From: Porphyra umbilicalis
Taxonomy: Eukaryota; Rhodophyta; Bangiophyceae; Bangiales; Bangiaceae
Direction: 5' to 3'
Length of the DNA stretch: 64,000 nt
Assembly: GCA_002049455.2 (NCBI GenBank)
Contig: KV918805.1
Coordinates: 267,984-331,983, forward strand
In this document: piece by piece, positions 41,747 to 51,495 of the stretch
How the letters are laid out: each line of letters begins with the position of its first letter
Numbering within the stretch: the stretch's first letter is position 1
The notes under the pieces: model-generated
The model's input: the letters and a program-made list of their open reading frames with translations, nothing else
Databases searched by the model: none
Told to the model about the DNA's origin: nothing
Translations under genes and position numbers: made by a program

Positions 41747-44700
41747 TACTCCATGGGTCGAGGCCTGTGGCAGTTATGGAGGCGCCCGGTGCGCGGGCGT
41801 GGCGACTGACACGCGCGGAGGAGCGGCAGCAGACTGTGCGCGACCGCTGTCGGGGCGGGTCGGGCGAGTGGCGCCCGGGGGAGCGCGTAAATTCGGCGCC
41901 GAGGCCACCGAGATGATACTGGAGGAAGGACCGGGCTTGGGGTAGGGTTGCACGCCTGGGACGCATTCAGCCCACGGGAACGGACAGACGGCCGTCCCTG
42001 GATAGTGCGGACGGATGGACGCCGCGAGGGGGCGCGGCGGCTGGGAGACTGGTGCGTGGACGTTTGGGGCACGTTTGGCGCTTGTGGGTCCGGGTGGCGT
42101 GTGTGCAGGGTCTGAGCACCCACACCGAGCGACACGGCGGGTACATATGCGGGGGAGGACGAGTCCGGGGTGAAGGAGAGAGCGGGTAGGCAACTGCACT
42201 TTGACCACCACCACCCTACTTTCCAACACGCTGGTGGTAGTGCAGCAAACTCTGGAAGTGTCGTGTGGAGCGGACGAGCCCCTTGTCTTTTGTATCGACT
42301 GTTTCCTCTGTGGATGCACTTTGTTGTGGCTCTGTGGACGCAGTTGGTTGTGGCTCAAGCAGGAAATGCTCTGGCCTTCTAGAAGCGCGCCGCCCAGGTC
42401 AGCTTCTACTCGGCGGATGCGCACGTACGCTTATGCACACACGCAGTCTCCCGAAGTTGGCGGCGGCTGCTGGGTTCGCCGTGGTGCCGCCCTGCCCGTC
42501 TCCCCTCTGCATCGATCTGCATCCCAGGTTGGCGCGCGCCGCGCAGTGCCGCACCGCGTTGGGTGGCCAACGGTGGCGCCACCGCCGTGGCAGCGCCGTC
42601 GTGCGGCACTTGCCCATCGCGGCCGCGCACCGCCCTTTCTTGGCGCCCCGCGGGCGGTGCGGGTTGGACGAGTCGGGGTCAGCAGCCACACTCAACTGTA
42701 TGCGTGTGGGGATGCGTTTGCGCCTGCCAAACTGTATGCGCGTGGCCTTCCGCGAGCGTATGGCCCTCCGACAGTCAACGGGTCGGTGCCGGGAAGCTCG
42801 TGCGCGCTCCACAGCGGTGTTGCTAGCGCACAACGCCGCAGCTGGGCAGCGCCCACTGTTTGCGCAGCGCCGATGAAAACGGCGATGTCCTGTTCCCACT
42901 TATGCAACCGTTTCAAGCGCGTCACCCTGTCTCCAAGAAGCATGTCGCTCGTACGTGCAGTGGACACTGCTCGCCGACGCGGTGGGCCGCCACGTACACC
43001 GCGCGCCCGTCACCGCCTACTGTACAGTACTGTCGGCTGGTGGAGGACTCGTCGGCCCCCGAGGGCTCTCGGTGGGCGGTTCGCGTTGCACGGGGCCTGC
43101 GCGACGGCCGCATCCCGGTTGGGCACCACGCCCGAGGATTCCGGCGCGGGCCCCGCCACGTTCCGCTGCACTGTGTAGAGTTGAATGAATAGCCGTCGCT
43201 GTGGCTCGGGTCGGGCGCTTTGCACCGCTGCCAGCCCATACGTCACCGACGGCGATTGGGTTGGGGTCCAGTATGGCGGCTCGGCAGTGTGGCGAGAGGC
43301 GGGTCCACGGCCACCCGACCAACCAGACCACCGTGTTCCGGACGGCGAGAAGGACGGGAGACGGCGGCCCTGACCGCTGACGTTTCTTTTTTAGTCCCCG
43401 GCCCGAGCAGGCCGTGTCCCCGGCCGCCCAGCGGTGATTGGTGAATCACGCTTGGCCTCGCCCGTAGCCCGAAAAGTGACGCGGCCGCACAGCGCTAGCG
43501 CGGCTGTCGTGTTTGGTCAGTTGTGCGTGAGCCGGAGGCGGCAGCCACTCGAGCCGGGCACGACCCTGACGCACACACGCGCGCTGGTTGGCGCCTGTGC
43601 CGCTCGCTCCTCCCGCCAACACCCGCCTTGCGCCGTGTGGGTTTCCCCGCAGTCCCGCCGCTGCCCAGTCCGGATTTGCTCGCAACCGGCACGCTGCCAC
43701 GCCGCGGCATCTGCATCGGCGGGGGGGGGGCTTGACACAAGAGGCGGCGGCTGCAAAGGTCGTGCGCCCCGCTGATTCGCCACCCCCGCGCTGTCGGCGG
43801 CGCACCCTCGACGTGGCGCGCCGTGCGGCGGCACGGGTGCGCCGCGCCTCCCCGGCAAAACACAGGCCACACGGGCGGTACGATCGCCGCACGCCTCCGC
43901 ATGGGGTGGCAGCGGCCAGCCGGGCGCGCCTACGCTCGTGCCTTGACCGCCGGGGGCCGGGACCCACAGCAGCTGCTGTGGGGCCTGGCCCTGCAGGGTC
44001 GTCCGTCGGAGTTACCCACCCGGGCCGGCCCTGCGATGCCCCCCCCTCCCCCCCCGTCCCCCCAAGCCGTGGCCGGCGTGCCGACCCTCCCCCCGCGCCG
44101 CAGGTGGCCGCCGCCCCACCGGCGGCGCCAACGTCCCGCCCGCGCGAGGCCGGCCACGGAGGCTCGGGGCCCACGGGCGCGCGTCGCCCCTTTTTTGTCA
44201 GAGGCTGGTGGCGCCCGCAACGTCGGCGGCGTTACTCGTCGGGACCCGATTCCAAGAAGCGTGGGCGCGCCCCCACCCGCCCCGTGTGTGTGGGGGGGCG
44301 CGACCCGCGCGCCGTCGGCGGCGCGCCCGCACGGGGCGTTGGGCCGACAGCGGCAGGGGGAGGTCGTCGCGCACGCGCACGCCCACGGACGCGCCACCCG
44401 CGGGTGGTGTGCACGCACCGGGCGCGGCGGCGCACCCGTTGCCCCGCGCGCTCGGTGGGCGGTGGTGGCGGCGCGGGTGGGGGGGTCCGACGCGTGGCCA
44501 CACCCCCCTTGCACGCGCGCATCTGGCGGAAGCGGCGACGCGTTTGTGCTCGCGCGCGACTGCCGAGGCGCCCTTTTGTCGGCGGCGCGGCGGGCACGTA
44601 AGCGCCCGCTCCATCGGAGGGTGTTGTTGAGCCCCCCTTGGGCGGCGCCCGTGTCTCGCCGCCGCCATCGGTCGGGGTCACTGCCGCACGTGGGTGGGTG

Positions 44701-44817
44701 GCGGAACCGTCGCGGCGGCGTCTGTGCCACCTCTTGCCCCTTAATCTTTCCCGTGACTCCCCCCTCCCTTCCCCGCTCCCCCCCTTTCCCGCCCCACGGG
44801 CCACAACCCGCGGCGCC
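41747..44817. other. Intergenic and GC-rich block, no supportable gene
   Basis: From 41750 to 43440 composition is mixed. A plus frame ending at 43192 (RWAVRVARGLRDGRIPVGHH) looks mildly coding but lacks support. From 43440 to 44800 all frames are open and Arg/Pro/Ala-rich. A pyrimidine-rich stretch (44700-44800) precedes the Sel1-repeat gene and may be its promoter or leader. Confidence 0.3.
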
Positions 44818-47484
44818 ATGGGGCGCCCCGACCGAGACGACGACGCGAGCGGCCGCCTCGCACGCCTCCGCGACCGCGTCGTCGGCCGCCCGAGCCGCCC
44901 CCGCCCCCTCTCCGCGGCGCCCCGCGACGGCGACCGCGACCGCGACCGCGACCGCGACCGCGACCGCGACCGTGACCGCGACGACCGCCGTGGGCGGCAT
45001 GGGGATGGTGGCCGCGACGGCCGCCGCGGCCGCGACGGCGACGGCGGCCGCGACGGTGACCGCGGCCGCGACGGCAGCCGTGACGCCCGTCGCGGCCGCG
45101 ACGGCAGCCGCGACGGTCGCGTCGGCCTCGACGGCAGCCGCGACGGTCGCGTCGGCCTCGACGGCAGCCGCGACGGTCGCCGCGGCCGCGACGGCAGCCG
45201 TGACGGTCGACGCGGCCGCGACGGCAGCCGCGACGATCGCCGCGGCCGCGACGGCGGCGGCAGCGCCGGCGGCGGCGGCGGTGGCGGCGGCCGACGCGGC
45301 GGCAGCCGCGGCGGCAGCAGCGGCGGCGGCGGCCGACGCGGCGGCAGCCGCGGCGGCAGCAGCGGCGGCGGCGGCAGCAGCGGCGGCGGCGGTGGCAGCG
45401 GCGGCGGGCGCCACGCACCCGACGTGGTCGCCGCGTCGGATTCCGAAGACGACGCCCCGTGCGACGCGGCGTGGTGGACTGGCCGCGTGACCATGACAAC
45501 GCCCGACCGGGGCGGCGGCGCCGCCTGGCTCCGCGCCCGCGACGGCAGCATCCTCGGGCCAGACTCTGCCGGCAGCGCGGGCGACCGCGGCAAGCGGCGG
45601 CGGGGCCTCCGCGCCGCGCTGCCGGGCAAGGGCGTCGGCGGCATCGGCCGCCGCCGCCGTGGGGGGAGCGCCGCCGACGACGACGACGCGACGACGCACG
45701 ACGGCGCGAGTGACGGGGACGATAGCGGCGGCAGCAGCCGCGGCGGCGACTCGGACGGTGGCTGGGCGCCGTGGGAGGAGGACGATGGCAGCGACGGCGG
45801 CCACGGGGGCGTGGCGGACGAGGACGGCCCCGAGTCGTTTCGCCTCGGCCCGTGTGGCGCGTCGGGCCCCCCGTCGCTATCGCCGCCCGCGTCGGGGGCG
45901 CTTGGGAGTGCGGCCGGGCCCGCGGGGGAGCGGCGGCCCCACCGGCGGACGACGAGTATGCCCGCCCAGCCAAACCCGCCGGCGGCAGCAGCAGACGTGG
46001 CGCTCGTCAACTACCGCACGGGCTCCCTCGGCGTCACGTCGGCCGTGTCGGTGGCGACCGCGTCGTCGGGCGACGCGGCGGCGGCGCCGTCCCTCCCAGA
46101 CCCGTACGGGGGGGAGGGGCACACCGACCCGACCCGCCGCCCCGCCCGCCAATGCACGGCGCGGTCGGCGGGGGGCTCCCGGCGGGGCGCCGCCGCCACC
46201 GCCGTCGCCACGGCCAGCGACCGCGACCGCGACCGCGACCGCGACCGTGACCGCGACCGCGATCGCGACCGCGGTGCCGACCGGGAGCGGGAGCGGGACC
46301 GGCCGGCGCGCCCCCGGCGGCGGCGGGACCCCCCCGAGGCGGCCGCCCTCGCGCGCCTCACCGCCTCGGCGGCGTCGGATGAGCCCGCGGCGGTGCTGGC
46401 GCTCGCGCGGTACCTCTTCAAGCACCCCCCCCCCCGCTCGGCGCCGCGGGCGGAGCGCGCCGCCGCCGCCTCACGCGCGGTCATGCTCCTCGCGCACGCC
46501 GTCGACGCGGGCGTCGACGACGCGGCGGCCACCTACGACTTGTCCCGCTGCTACGACACCGGCCGCGGCGTGGCCGTCGACGCCGTGGCGGCGGGCGACT
46601 ATTTGGAGGCGGCCGCCGACGCGGGGTACGGCCCCGCCCAAGACGCGCTCGCGTCGCGGCTGCTCGCGTCTGAGCCCGCCCGCGCGGTGGCGCTGCTCAA
46701 GGCCGCCGCGGCGGGGGGCCACCCGCCGGCGGCGCTGCACCTCGGCCACGTCCTCGCGGCGGGGCTGCCGGGCGGGCCGCGGCCAGACCCGGTCGCGGCC
46801 GTCGCCCAGTACCGCGCCGCGTCGGCGGCGGGCCTCCCCGCCGCCACCGCCGCGCTCGGTGACGCGACGGCGACGGGGGCGGGGGTGCCCGCCTCCCCGC
46901 GCGTCGCCGCCGAGCTGTACCACACGGCGGCCATGGCCGGCCACGCGCCGGCGGCCACCGCCCTCGGCGTGTGTTACATGACGGGGGAGGGCACCCGCCG
47001 GGACGTGGCCAAGGGCGTGCGCTGGTTCCGCACCGCCGCCGCGGGCGGGTGTGTCGTCGGCGCGTACAACCTCGGGTGGGCGCTGTCGGGGGGGGACGAC
47101 GCCGACGAGGACGAGGCAGACGGCGACGACGGCGGCTATGGCGACGGCGACGGTCGGCGGCGGCGGCGCCCGCCGCCGAGCCGCCGCGACTTGGCGGCGG
47201 CGGCCATGTGGTACGCGCGCTCCGCGCGCGGCGGCCACCCCCCCGCCATGACCGCGTACGCGGTGGCCTTGTTGCGCGGCACGGGCCTCCCGCGCGACGA
47301 CGAGCGGGGGGTGCGGTGGCTCCGCCGCGCCGCGACGGCGGGCGCCGCCCCGGCGCTCGGCGTGCTCGCGCGCTGCTACTACACGGGGCGGGGGGTGGAG
47401 CGCGATCGGGCGCGCGCGCGGGAGGTGCTCGCCGCGTACCGAACGGCGATAGGCAAGGGCGGGCGGGAGGTGCCCGTCTTTTGA
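44818..47484 (+). CDS. Asp/Arg- and Gly-rich protein with C-terminal Sel1 repeats
   Basis: From ATG 44818 an uninterrupted 888-residue frame ends at TGA 47484. Residues about 40-55 are alternating Asp-Arg, followed by a 10-residue repeat (DGSRDGRRGR-type) to about 145. A Gly/Ser-rich tract runs to about 200, acidic Gly/Ser-rich linkers follow, and a second Asp-Arg run lies near residues 468-485. From about residue 520 the protein becomes a solenoid of roughly eight Sel1-like repeats (ARCYYTGRGVERD, ALGVCYMTGEGTRRDVAKG, WFRTAAAGGCVVGAYNLG, WYARSARGGHPPAMTAYAV). Sel1 solenoids act as protein-binding scaffolds in ER-quality-control and signalling proteins. RD-rich tails resemble those of splicing factors. 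Which role applies here cannot be told; no signal peptide or membrane helix is seen. Confidence 0.85.
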   Translation: MGRPDRDDDASGRLARLRDRVVGRPSRPRPLSAAPRDGDRDRDRDRDRDRDRDRDDRRGRHGDGGRDGRRGRDGDGGRDGDRGRDGSRDARRGRDGSRDGRVGLDGSRDGRVGLDGSRDGRRGRDGSRDGRRGRDGSRDDRRGRDGGGSAGGGGGGGGRRGGSRGGSSGGGGRRGGSRGGSSGGGGSSGGGGGSGGGRHAPDVVAASDSEDDAPCDAAWWTGRVTMTTPDRGGGAAWLRARDGSILGPDSAGSAGDRGKRRRGLRAALPGKGVGGIGRRRRGGSAADDDDATTHDGASDGDDSGGSSRGGDSDGGWAPWEEDDGSDGGHGGVADEDGPESFRLGPCGASGPPSLSPPASGALGSAAGPAGERRPHRRTTSMPAQPNPPAAAADVALVNYRTGSLGVTSAVSVATASSGDAAAAPSLPDPYGGEGHTDPTRRPARQCTARSAGGSRRGAAATAVATASDRDRDRDRDRDRDRDRDRGADRERERDRPARPRRRRDPPEAAALARLTASAASDEPAAVLALARYLFKHPPPRSAPRAERAAAASRAVMLLAHAVDAGVDDAAATYDLSRCYDTGRGVAVDAVAAGDYLEAAADAGYGPAQDALASRLLASEPARAVALLKAAAAGGHPPAALHLGHVLAAGLPGGPRPDPVAAVAQYRAASAAGLPAATAALGDATATGAGVPASPRVAAELYHTAAMAGHAPAATALGVCYMTGEGTRRDVAKGVRWFRTAAAGGCVVGAYNLGWALSGGDDADEDEADGDDGGYGDGDGRRRRRPPPSRRDLAAAAMWYARSARGGHPPAMTAYAVALLRGTGLPRDDERGVRWLRRAATAGAAPALGVLARCYYTGRGVERDRARAREVLAAYRTAIGKGGREVPVF
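44931..44980 (+). repeat. GACCGC hexanucleotide microsatellite encoding (Asp-Arg)n, copy 1
   Basis: About eight near-perfect GACCGC units lie inside the Sel1-repeat gene. A second run lies at 46218-46272 in the same reading phase. Confidence 0.88.
46218..46272 (+). repeat. GACCGC hexanucleotide microsatellite, copy 2
   Basis: About nine units with rare CGT and CGATCGC variants, again giving alternating Asp-Arg. Being in the same phase as copy 1, 1.3 kb upstream, they suggest either repeated expansion or selection for the dipeptide. Confidence 0.85.
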
Positions 47485-47600
47485 GGGGGGGGGGGGGAGG
47501 GGGGGGGGGTGGGGTAGGGGGGGAGGGGGTCCACGGTGGTGCTTTTGCTTTCGGGGGGCGGCCGGGGGGGAGAAGGGGGGGAGAGTACCCGTGCGTGTAT
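47485..47600. other. G-run cluster just after the Sel1 gene stop
   Basis: Directly after the TGA, runs of 14, 10 and 8 or more G separated by single bases span about 47485-47535, with more G-runs to 47582. They could form G-quadruplexes in the 3' UTR or downstream DNA. Confidence 0.6.
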
Positions 47601-48689
47601 GGAGACGGCGGCCGCCCCCGCATCGCACACCCGCACGGCGCGGTGCGGCGCGGCGTGGCGGCGGCGGCAGTGGCGACAACGGCGGCGCCGGCGGCGGCGC
47701 GCCCGCGACGGTCGACGCCCGCGCGTCTGCGCCGCGGCCGCGCCACGGCGCCTGCCCCACCGCCACGCGCCGCCGCCGCCGCCGCGCAGCTGCGCGGCCG
47801 CCACGCCCGCCGACGAACGGCCACGCCACACGCACGCGCGACGCGATCGTTGCGGCGGCCGCCGCCGTGCCGGTCGACGCTACCCCGGCGTGGCGGCGGC
47901 GCGCCGCCTGCCGGGACTGTGGGCGCCCGTGGGGGGCGTACTCGACGGCGGGCGGGTGGGGAGGGGGCGCACGCGCGGCGGACCGGTGCAGCAAGAGAAC
48001 AAAAAAAAAAAACAGGGTCTGCGACAGACCCCCTTTCGGTCACACCCAGTGAGCCCAACGGCGCCCGACGAGTCGCGCTACCCGCCGCGCGGGTACTGTA
48101 CCGCCAACCGCGCAGCGGGGCCCCCACCGGCGCTCGCGGCGGCGCGTGGCCGGGGCCACGCGAGGATGCGCGCCCGCCCGCCAGGGGCGGGGCGCGCCGC
48201 CACCGCACCGCCGCCACCGCACCGCGCCGCGGCCGCGCGGCCACCGGCAGCGGCGGCGGCGGTCGGCGGGCGTGGGGCCAGCGGCCGAGCCGCCCCGCGC
48301 CGCGCGGCGGCGATCCGCACCAGGGGGCGCCCGCCGGGAGGCCCGATCGGGGGCGGCCCCAGCCGACGCGCGCAGCAGCCGCGGGTGCGGCGCCACGCGA
48401 CCGCGCTGCCGTACCCACCCGCGTGGGCGGCGGTTGGGGCGCGCGCAACGAGCCGCCGCCGCCCGTGTCTGCGCGACACGGGCGCGCGCACGCCACCGTG
48501 GCGGTGGTCACTGTCCCGATGGCGGTGGCCACCCCCGCCCGTGGCGGGCCCGTGACGGGGCGGGGGCGACGACCGCTGTCGGGTCGACCCCAACCGCCAG
48601 CCTCGGCAACGTCACGACGCCCGCCGCCTGCGCGTCGTACCAGTTGACACCCGAGTACCGAGACTGGTACCTGCCTTGGAGCCCCCCGC
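47601..48689. other. GC-rich block, no supportable gene
   Basis: All frames are open and Arg/Ala/Pro-rich. A 13-base A-run at 48001-48013 is conspicuous in this GC context. Confidence 0.3.
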
Positions 48690-48962
48690 ATGGCCGATCG
48701 CCGCGCGCACAGTCGTCGGCCAAGCACTTCCACTCGCTCCGAGGCGTCATCCGCAGTTGGCTCCCAGCCGGTGGACCCCGTGGCGCCCTCACTGCGCCCA
48801 CTCTTGAGGCCAGAGGCGTCACCCGTCGGCCTGGCGTTCGACCGTCTACTCAAGAATGTCTGTGAGAGCGGGCGCTGGAGCGAGAGCGCAGACCACCTGG
48901 TTGGTCGGTACAGATCCCAGTACTCAGGCGACGTGGCATCGATGTCGACCGCCCCCGCCTAG
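48690..48962 (+). CDS. Possible small 90-residue protein, unknown
   Basis: It opens with ATG and ends with TAG. The C-terminal half (VGLAFDRLLKNVCESGRWSE, then ADHLVGRYRSQYSGDV) has ordinary globular composition. A related peptide (GRYQSRYSGVNW) is encoded on the opposite strand 260 bp upstream (about 48630-48690), so an inverted DNA repeat may underlie both. Could be a transposon remnant. Confidence 0.3.
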   Translation: MADRRAHSRRPSTSTRSEASSAVGSQPVDPVAPSLRPLLRPEASPVGLAFDRLLKNVCESGRWSESADHLVGRYRSQYSGDVASMSTAPA

Positions 48963-51495
48963 GATCCCAGCCATCCAACAGCTGTTTTTCCCCAAACTCG
49001 GCTGCCTGTGATTGGCAGTTCACATTCAATGGCGCGACACGTGTAGGCGGGAGCGCGGACTGTCCAGTCCCGCCTTTCGTGCTCGACCACTCGGCGGTGG
49101 CCACCTCACGGAGGGTGTGGGGACGTCGCCTCGGACCCGTGGTAGACAGCTGTTGACCTCTCGTGCGACGGTGGAGCTCGCCAGCACGGGCGTCTGGGCA
49201 GAGCACCCCAGGGGAGGGGGAACCCAGATTCAGGTGCTGTGAGCCACGCCATGTGCAGGAGGGGGAGCGGCGCTCCCACCGCCGCGTGACTGCCCTGGCC
49301 ACCCACCCGCGCGACCGCAGAGTGTCAGAGGGACCCTTACAGCCGCAAACGGAGCCTATCTTCACTGCAGTTGGAGGCGCAGCCTCACACTACAGTCAAT
49401 CCTCGATGATGGCCCAACCCTACGGCACGAATTGCAGAAGCCAGCACTATTGCCACAGCCAGTTTTAAAGGCTACTTCATGGTGTGACGAGGTCGGGGAT
49501 TGACTGTATCGGAGATCCTTCAACCAGGATCCCAGCCCTCATCTTCGACGACACAGTAGTCAGTCGTACTTCAAAATAACATTCACGATCAAGGTCGTCA
49601 AGGTTCCTATCGTTCACGAAAATAAGAACAAAAAAATATTATTATTGGTATGAACTGCAGAGCGTTCATGTCGAACCAAACATACGGCATGCGGGTCACG
49701 CTTCAAGCACGTCGGTCGAAGGCAAGAGGTGGAAAGGTCAATCTCGTCGTGTATCGCCTCTGCACTCAACACTGCCTGACTATCATACGACGAAGAAAGA
49801 AAAACATACAGGGTGGGCGTACCCTGCGTGTATTATCGGCCCTCGTAGAGCATGGCCATGTTGGCATACACACATGCATCGGCTGGCGCCTCAACCTCCA
49901 GTATTGTTCGGCTCAGGTAGTTGTGTCTCCAGGACGCAGATCGACGCCCTGATCGTATCGGCAGTCAATTCACGTCAAGGATGGCCGGAAACCGTTTATT
50001 TGCAGTCGTTCAATGTTGTATTTTGTTCCAGTTTAAAATCCAACCTCTGGGATGAAACCATCACTACGTTTCGTCTGAGTTTACAACCTCGTCAACGCCC
50101 ATCGTCATTTCCCAGGCCTGTGGGACAAGCCACCAGTCCTTGTGTCGCCGTGCGCACTCACCCTTAATTGAGGTGTCGTCAGGACAGTGTAATGCACACA
50201 GTCTGCCAGCCTTGCTGGTTTGCCGCCACCTCTGCAAAATGGGCTGCTGCAAGCAAGGTGGCGGTGTGGGTGTGGCAACCCCCCCTTGTCCTCACCGTTT
50301 CCCTGTCGTGCGTCGCCGGTCGCGGACACCCCACTTCGCTGCAATCAGCCGTCACGGGACGCTACGTGACGGCCCCAGACGGCCGAAGCGCAGCACCCCC
50401 CAAACTCGCCATGGCGGCATTACCCTGTGGCAGGACCGCCAATGATTGGCTGCGAGGCTAGGCACCTCCCCGCCGACAACAGCCGGTGGAGCGCACGGGT
50501 CTGGCGGCCGTGCCACGCGCGCGCGAGGCGTGGGCGCAGAGCGGCCGCCCAGTCCGACGGGCCAAGGCGCGCGGTGCTCGCGCCAGGCCCCTGGTGGGGT
50601 CTGGGAGCGCCGCGTGCCGGGCTTCGTCCCCAAACAACCCAGCAGACCACCCTCTTGACGGCCGCTTTTGGAGCGAGCGCCGCATCGTCTGGCGCCCGCG
50701 GTGGGGTGCCCACGCTCCCTGGCCAGGCGCCTGGCTAGGCGCCTAGGCGCGGGCCCCCCAGCCGCCTCACCGTGGCCGCCGCAGCGGTCACGGGCGTGTG
50801 CCAAGGGGGTGTGTCAAGGGGCCGCCGACGATTCGCTGCACTGTCCCCCCCCTCGTGTGTGGGGGTCCACGAGCACAGGAGGGGGGTGTGTGCCACCGCC
50901 GCCGCCGCCGCTGTCGCCGCCCCCCCCGCCACCGCACCGACACCGCCGCTGCCGGCCGCGGCGGGCTCTGGCAGCCGCGCGTCCGTCGCGGAACCCCCGG
51001 CAGCGGGGCGACGCTGCAGCCAGCGCTGGCGGCGGGTGCACGCTCGCCTGCGCGCGCACGCAGCGTTTCCACGCCACCACGGCGGCGGGCCGTGCAGAGG
51101 CGCCGCGGCCACCACCGCGTGACGGGGGTGCGTGGACGAGGGCGACGGCGGCGGCGGCGGCCGCGCCGGGCAGGGGAAGCGTGGGGCCCGCTCCGTGCCT
51201 GTCGGGGCGGGTGTGTGTGTGGGGGGGGGACGTGTGCGGGCGTGTGTGTGTGCCGCGCGCTTCTGCCGGCCGTGCGGCGCGGGCGAGCACGGGTGGTGTC
51301 CCACCGCGACGGCCACACGCCCTCACGTGCGGCTACGTCGACGGTGCGGTTTTCCCCGTGGTGGTACCCCCGAGAGGTGAAGGCGGGGGGGGCGGGGAGA
51401 AGCGCATTGCCCCGACCGACCGCGGGGCGGGCGGGGGGGAGGCGCGTCGGCACGCCGCACAGCCGCCGACGGGTGCGGCGGCGGGTGTCGGCACC
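48963..51495. other. Intergenic spacer, no supportable gene
   Basis: From 49400 to 50160 the DNA is unusually AT-rich for the window, with A-runs at 49618-49637, and contains no gene. From 50400 GC rises again and frames open on both strands without domains. The stretch 51180-51260 includes a GT microsatellite. Confidence 0.35.

Noticed and set aside
43930-46010. Very long minus-strand open frames (up to 624 codons) opposite the Sel1-repeat gene
   Set aside because: They are antisense shadows of GAC/CGC-rich repeats, consisting of Ala/Val or Arg runs. The plus strand has the recognisable Sel1 domain.
46471-48853. Minus-strand frames of 507 and 718 codons across 46.5-48.9 kb
   Set aside because: Arg/Pro/Ala-rich throughout and partly antisense to the Sel1 domain; extreme GC removes stop codons in all frames.
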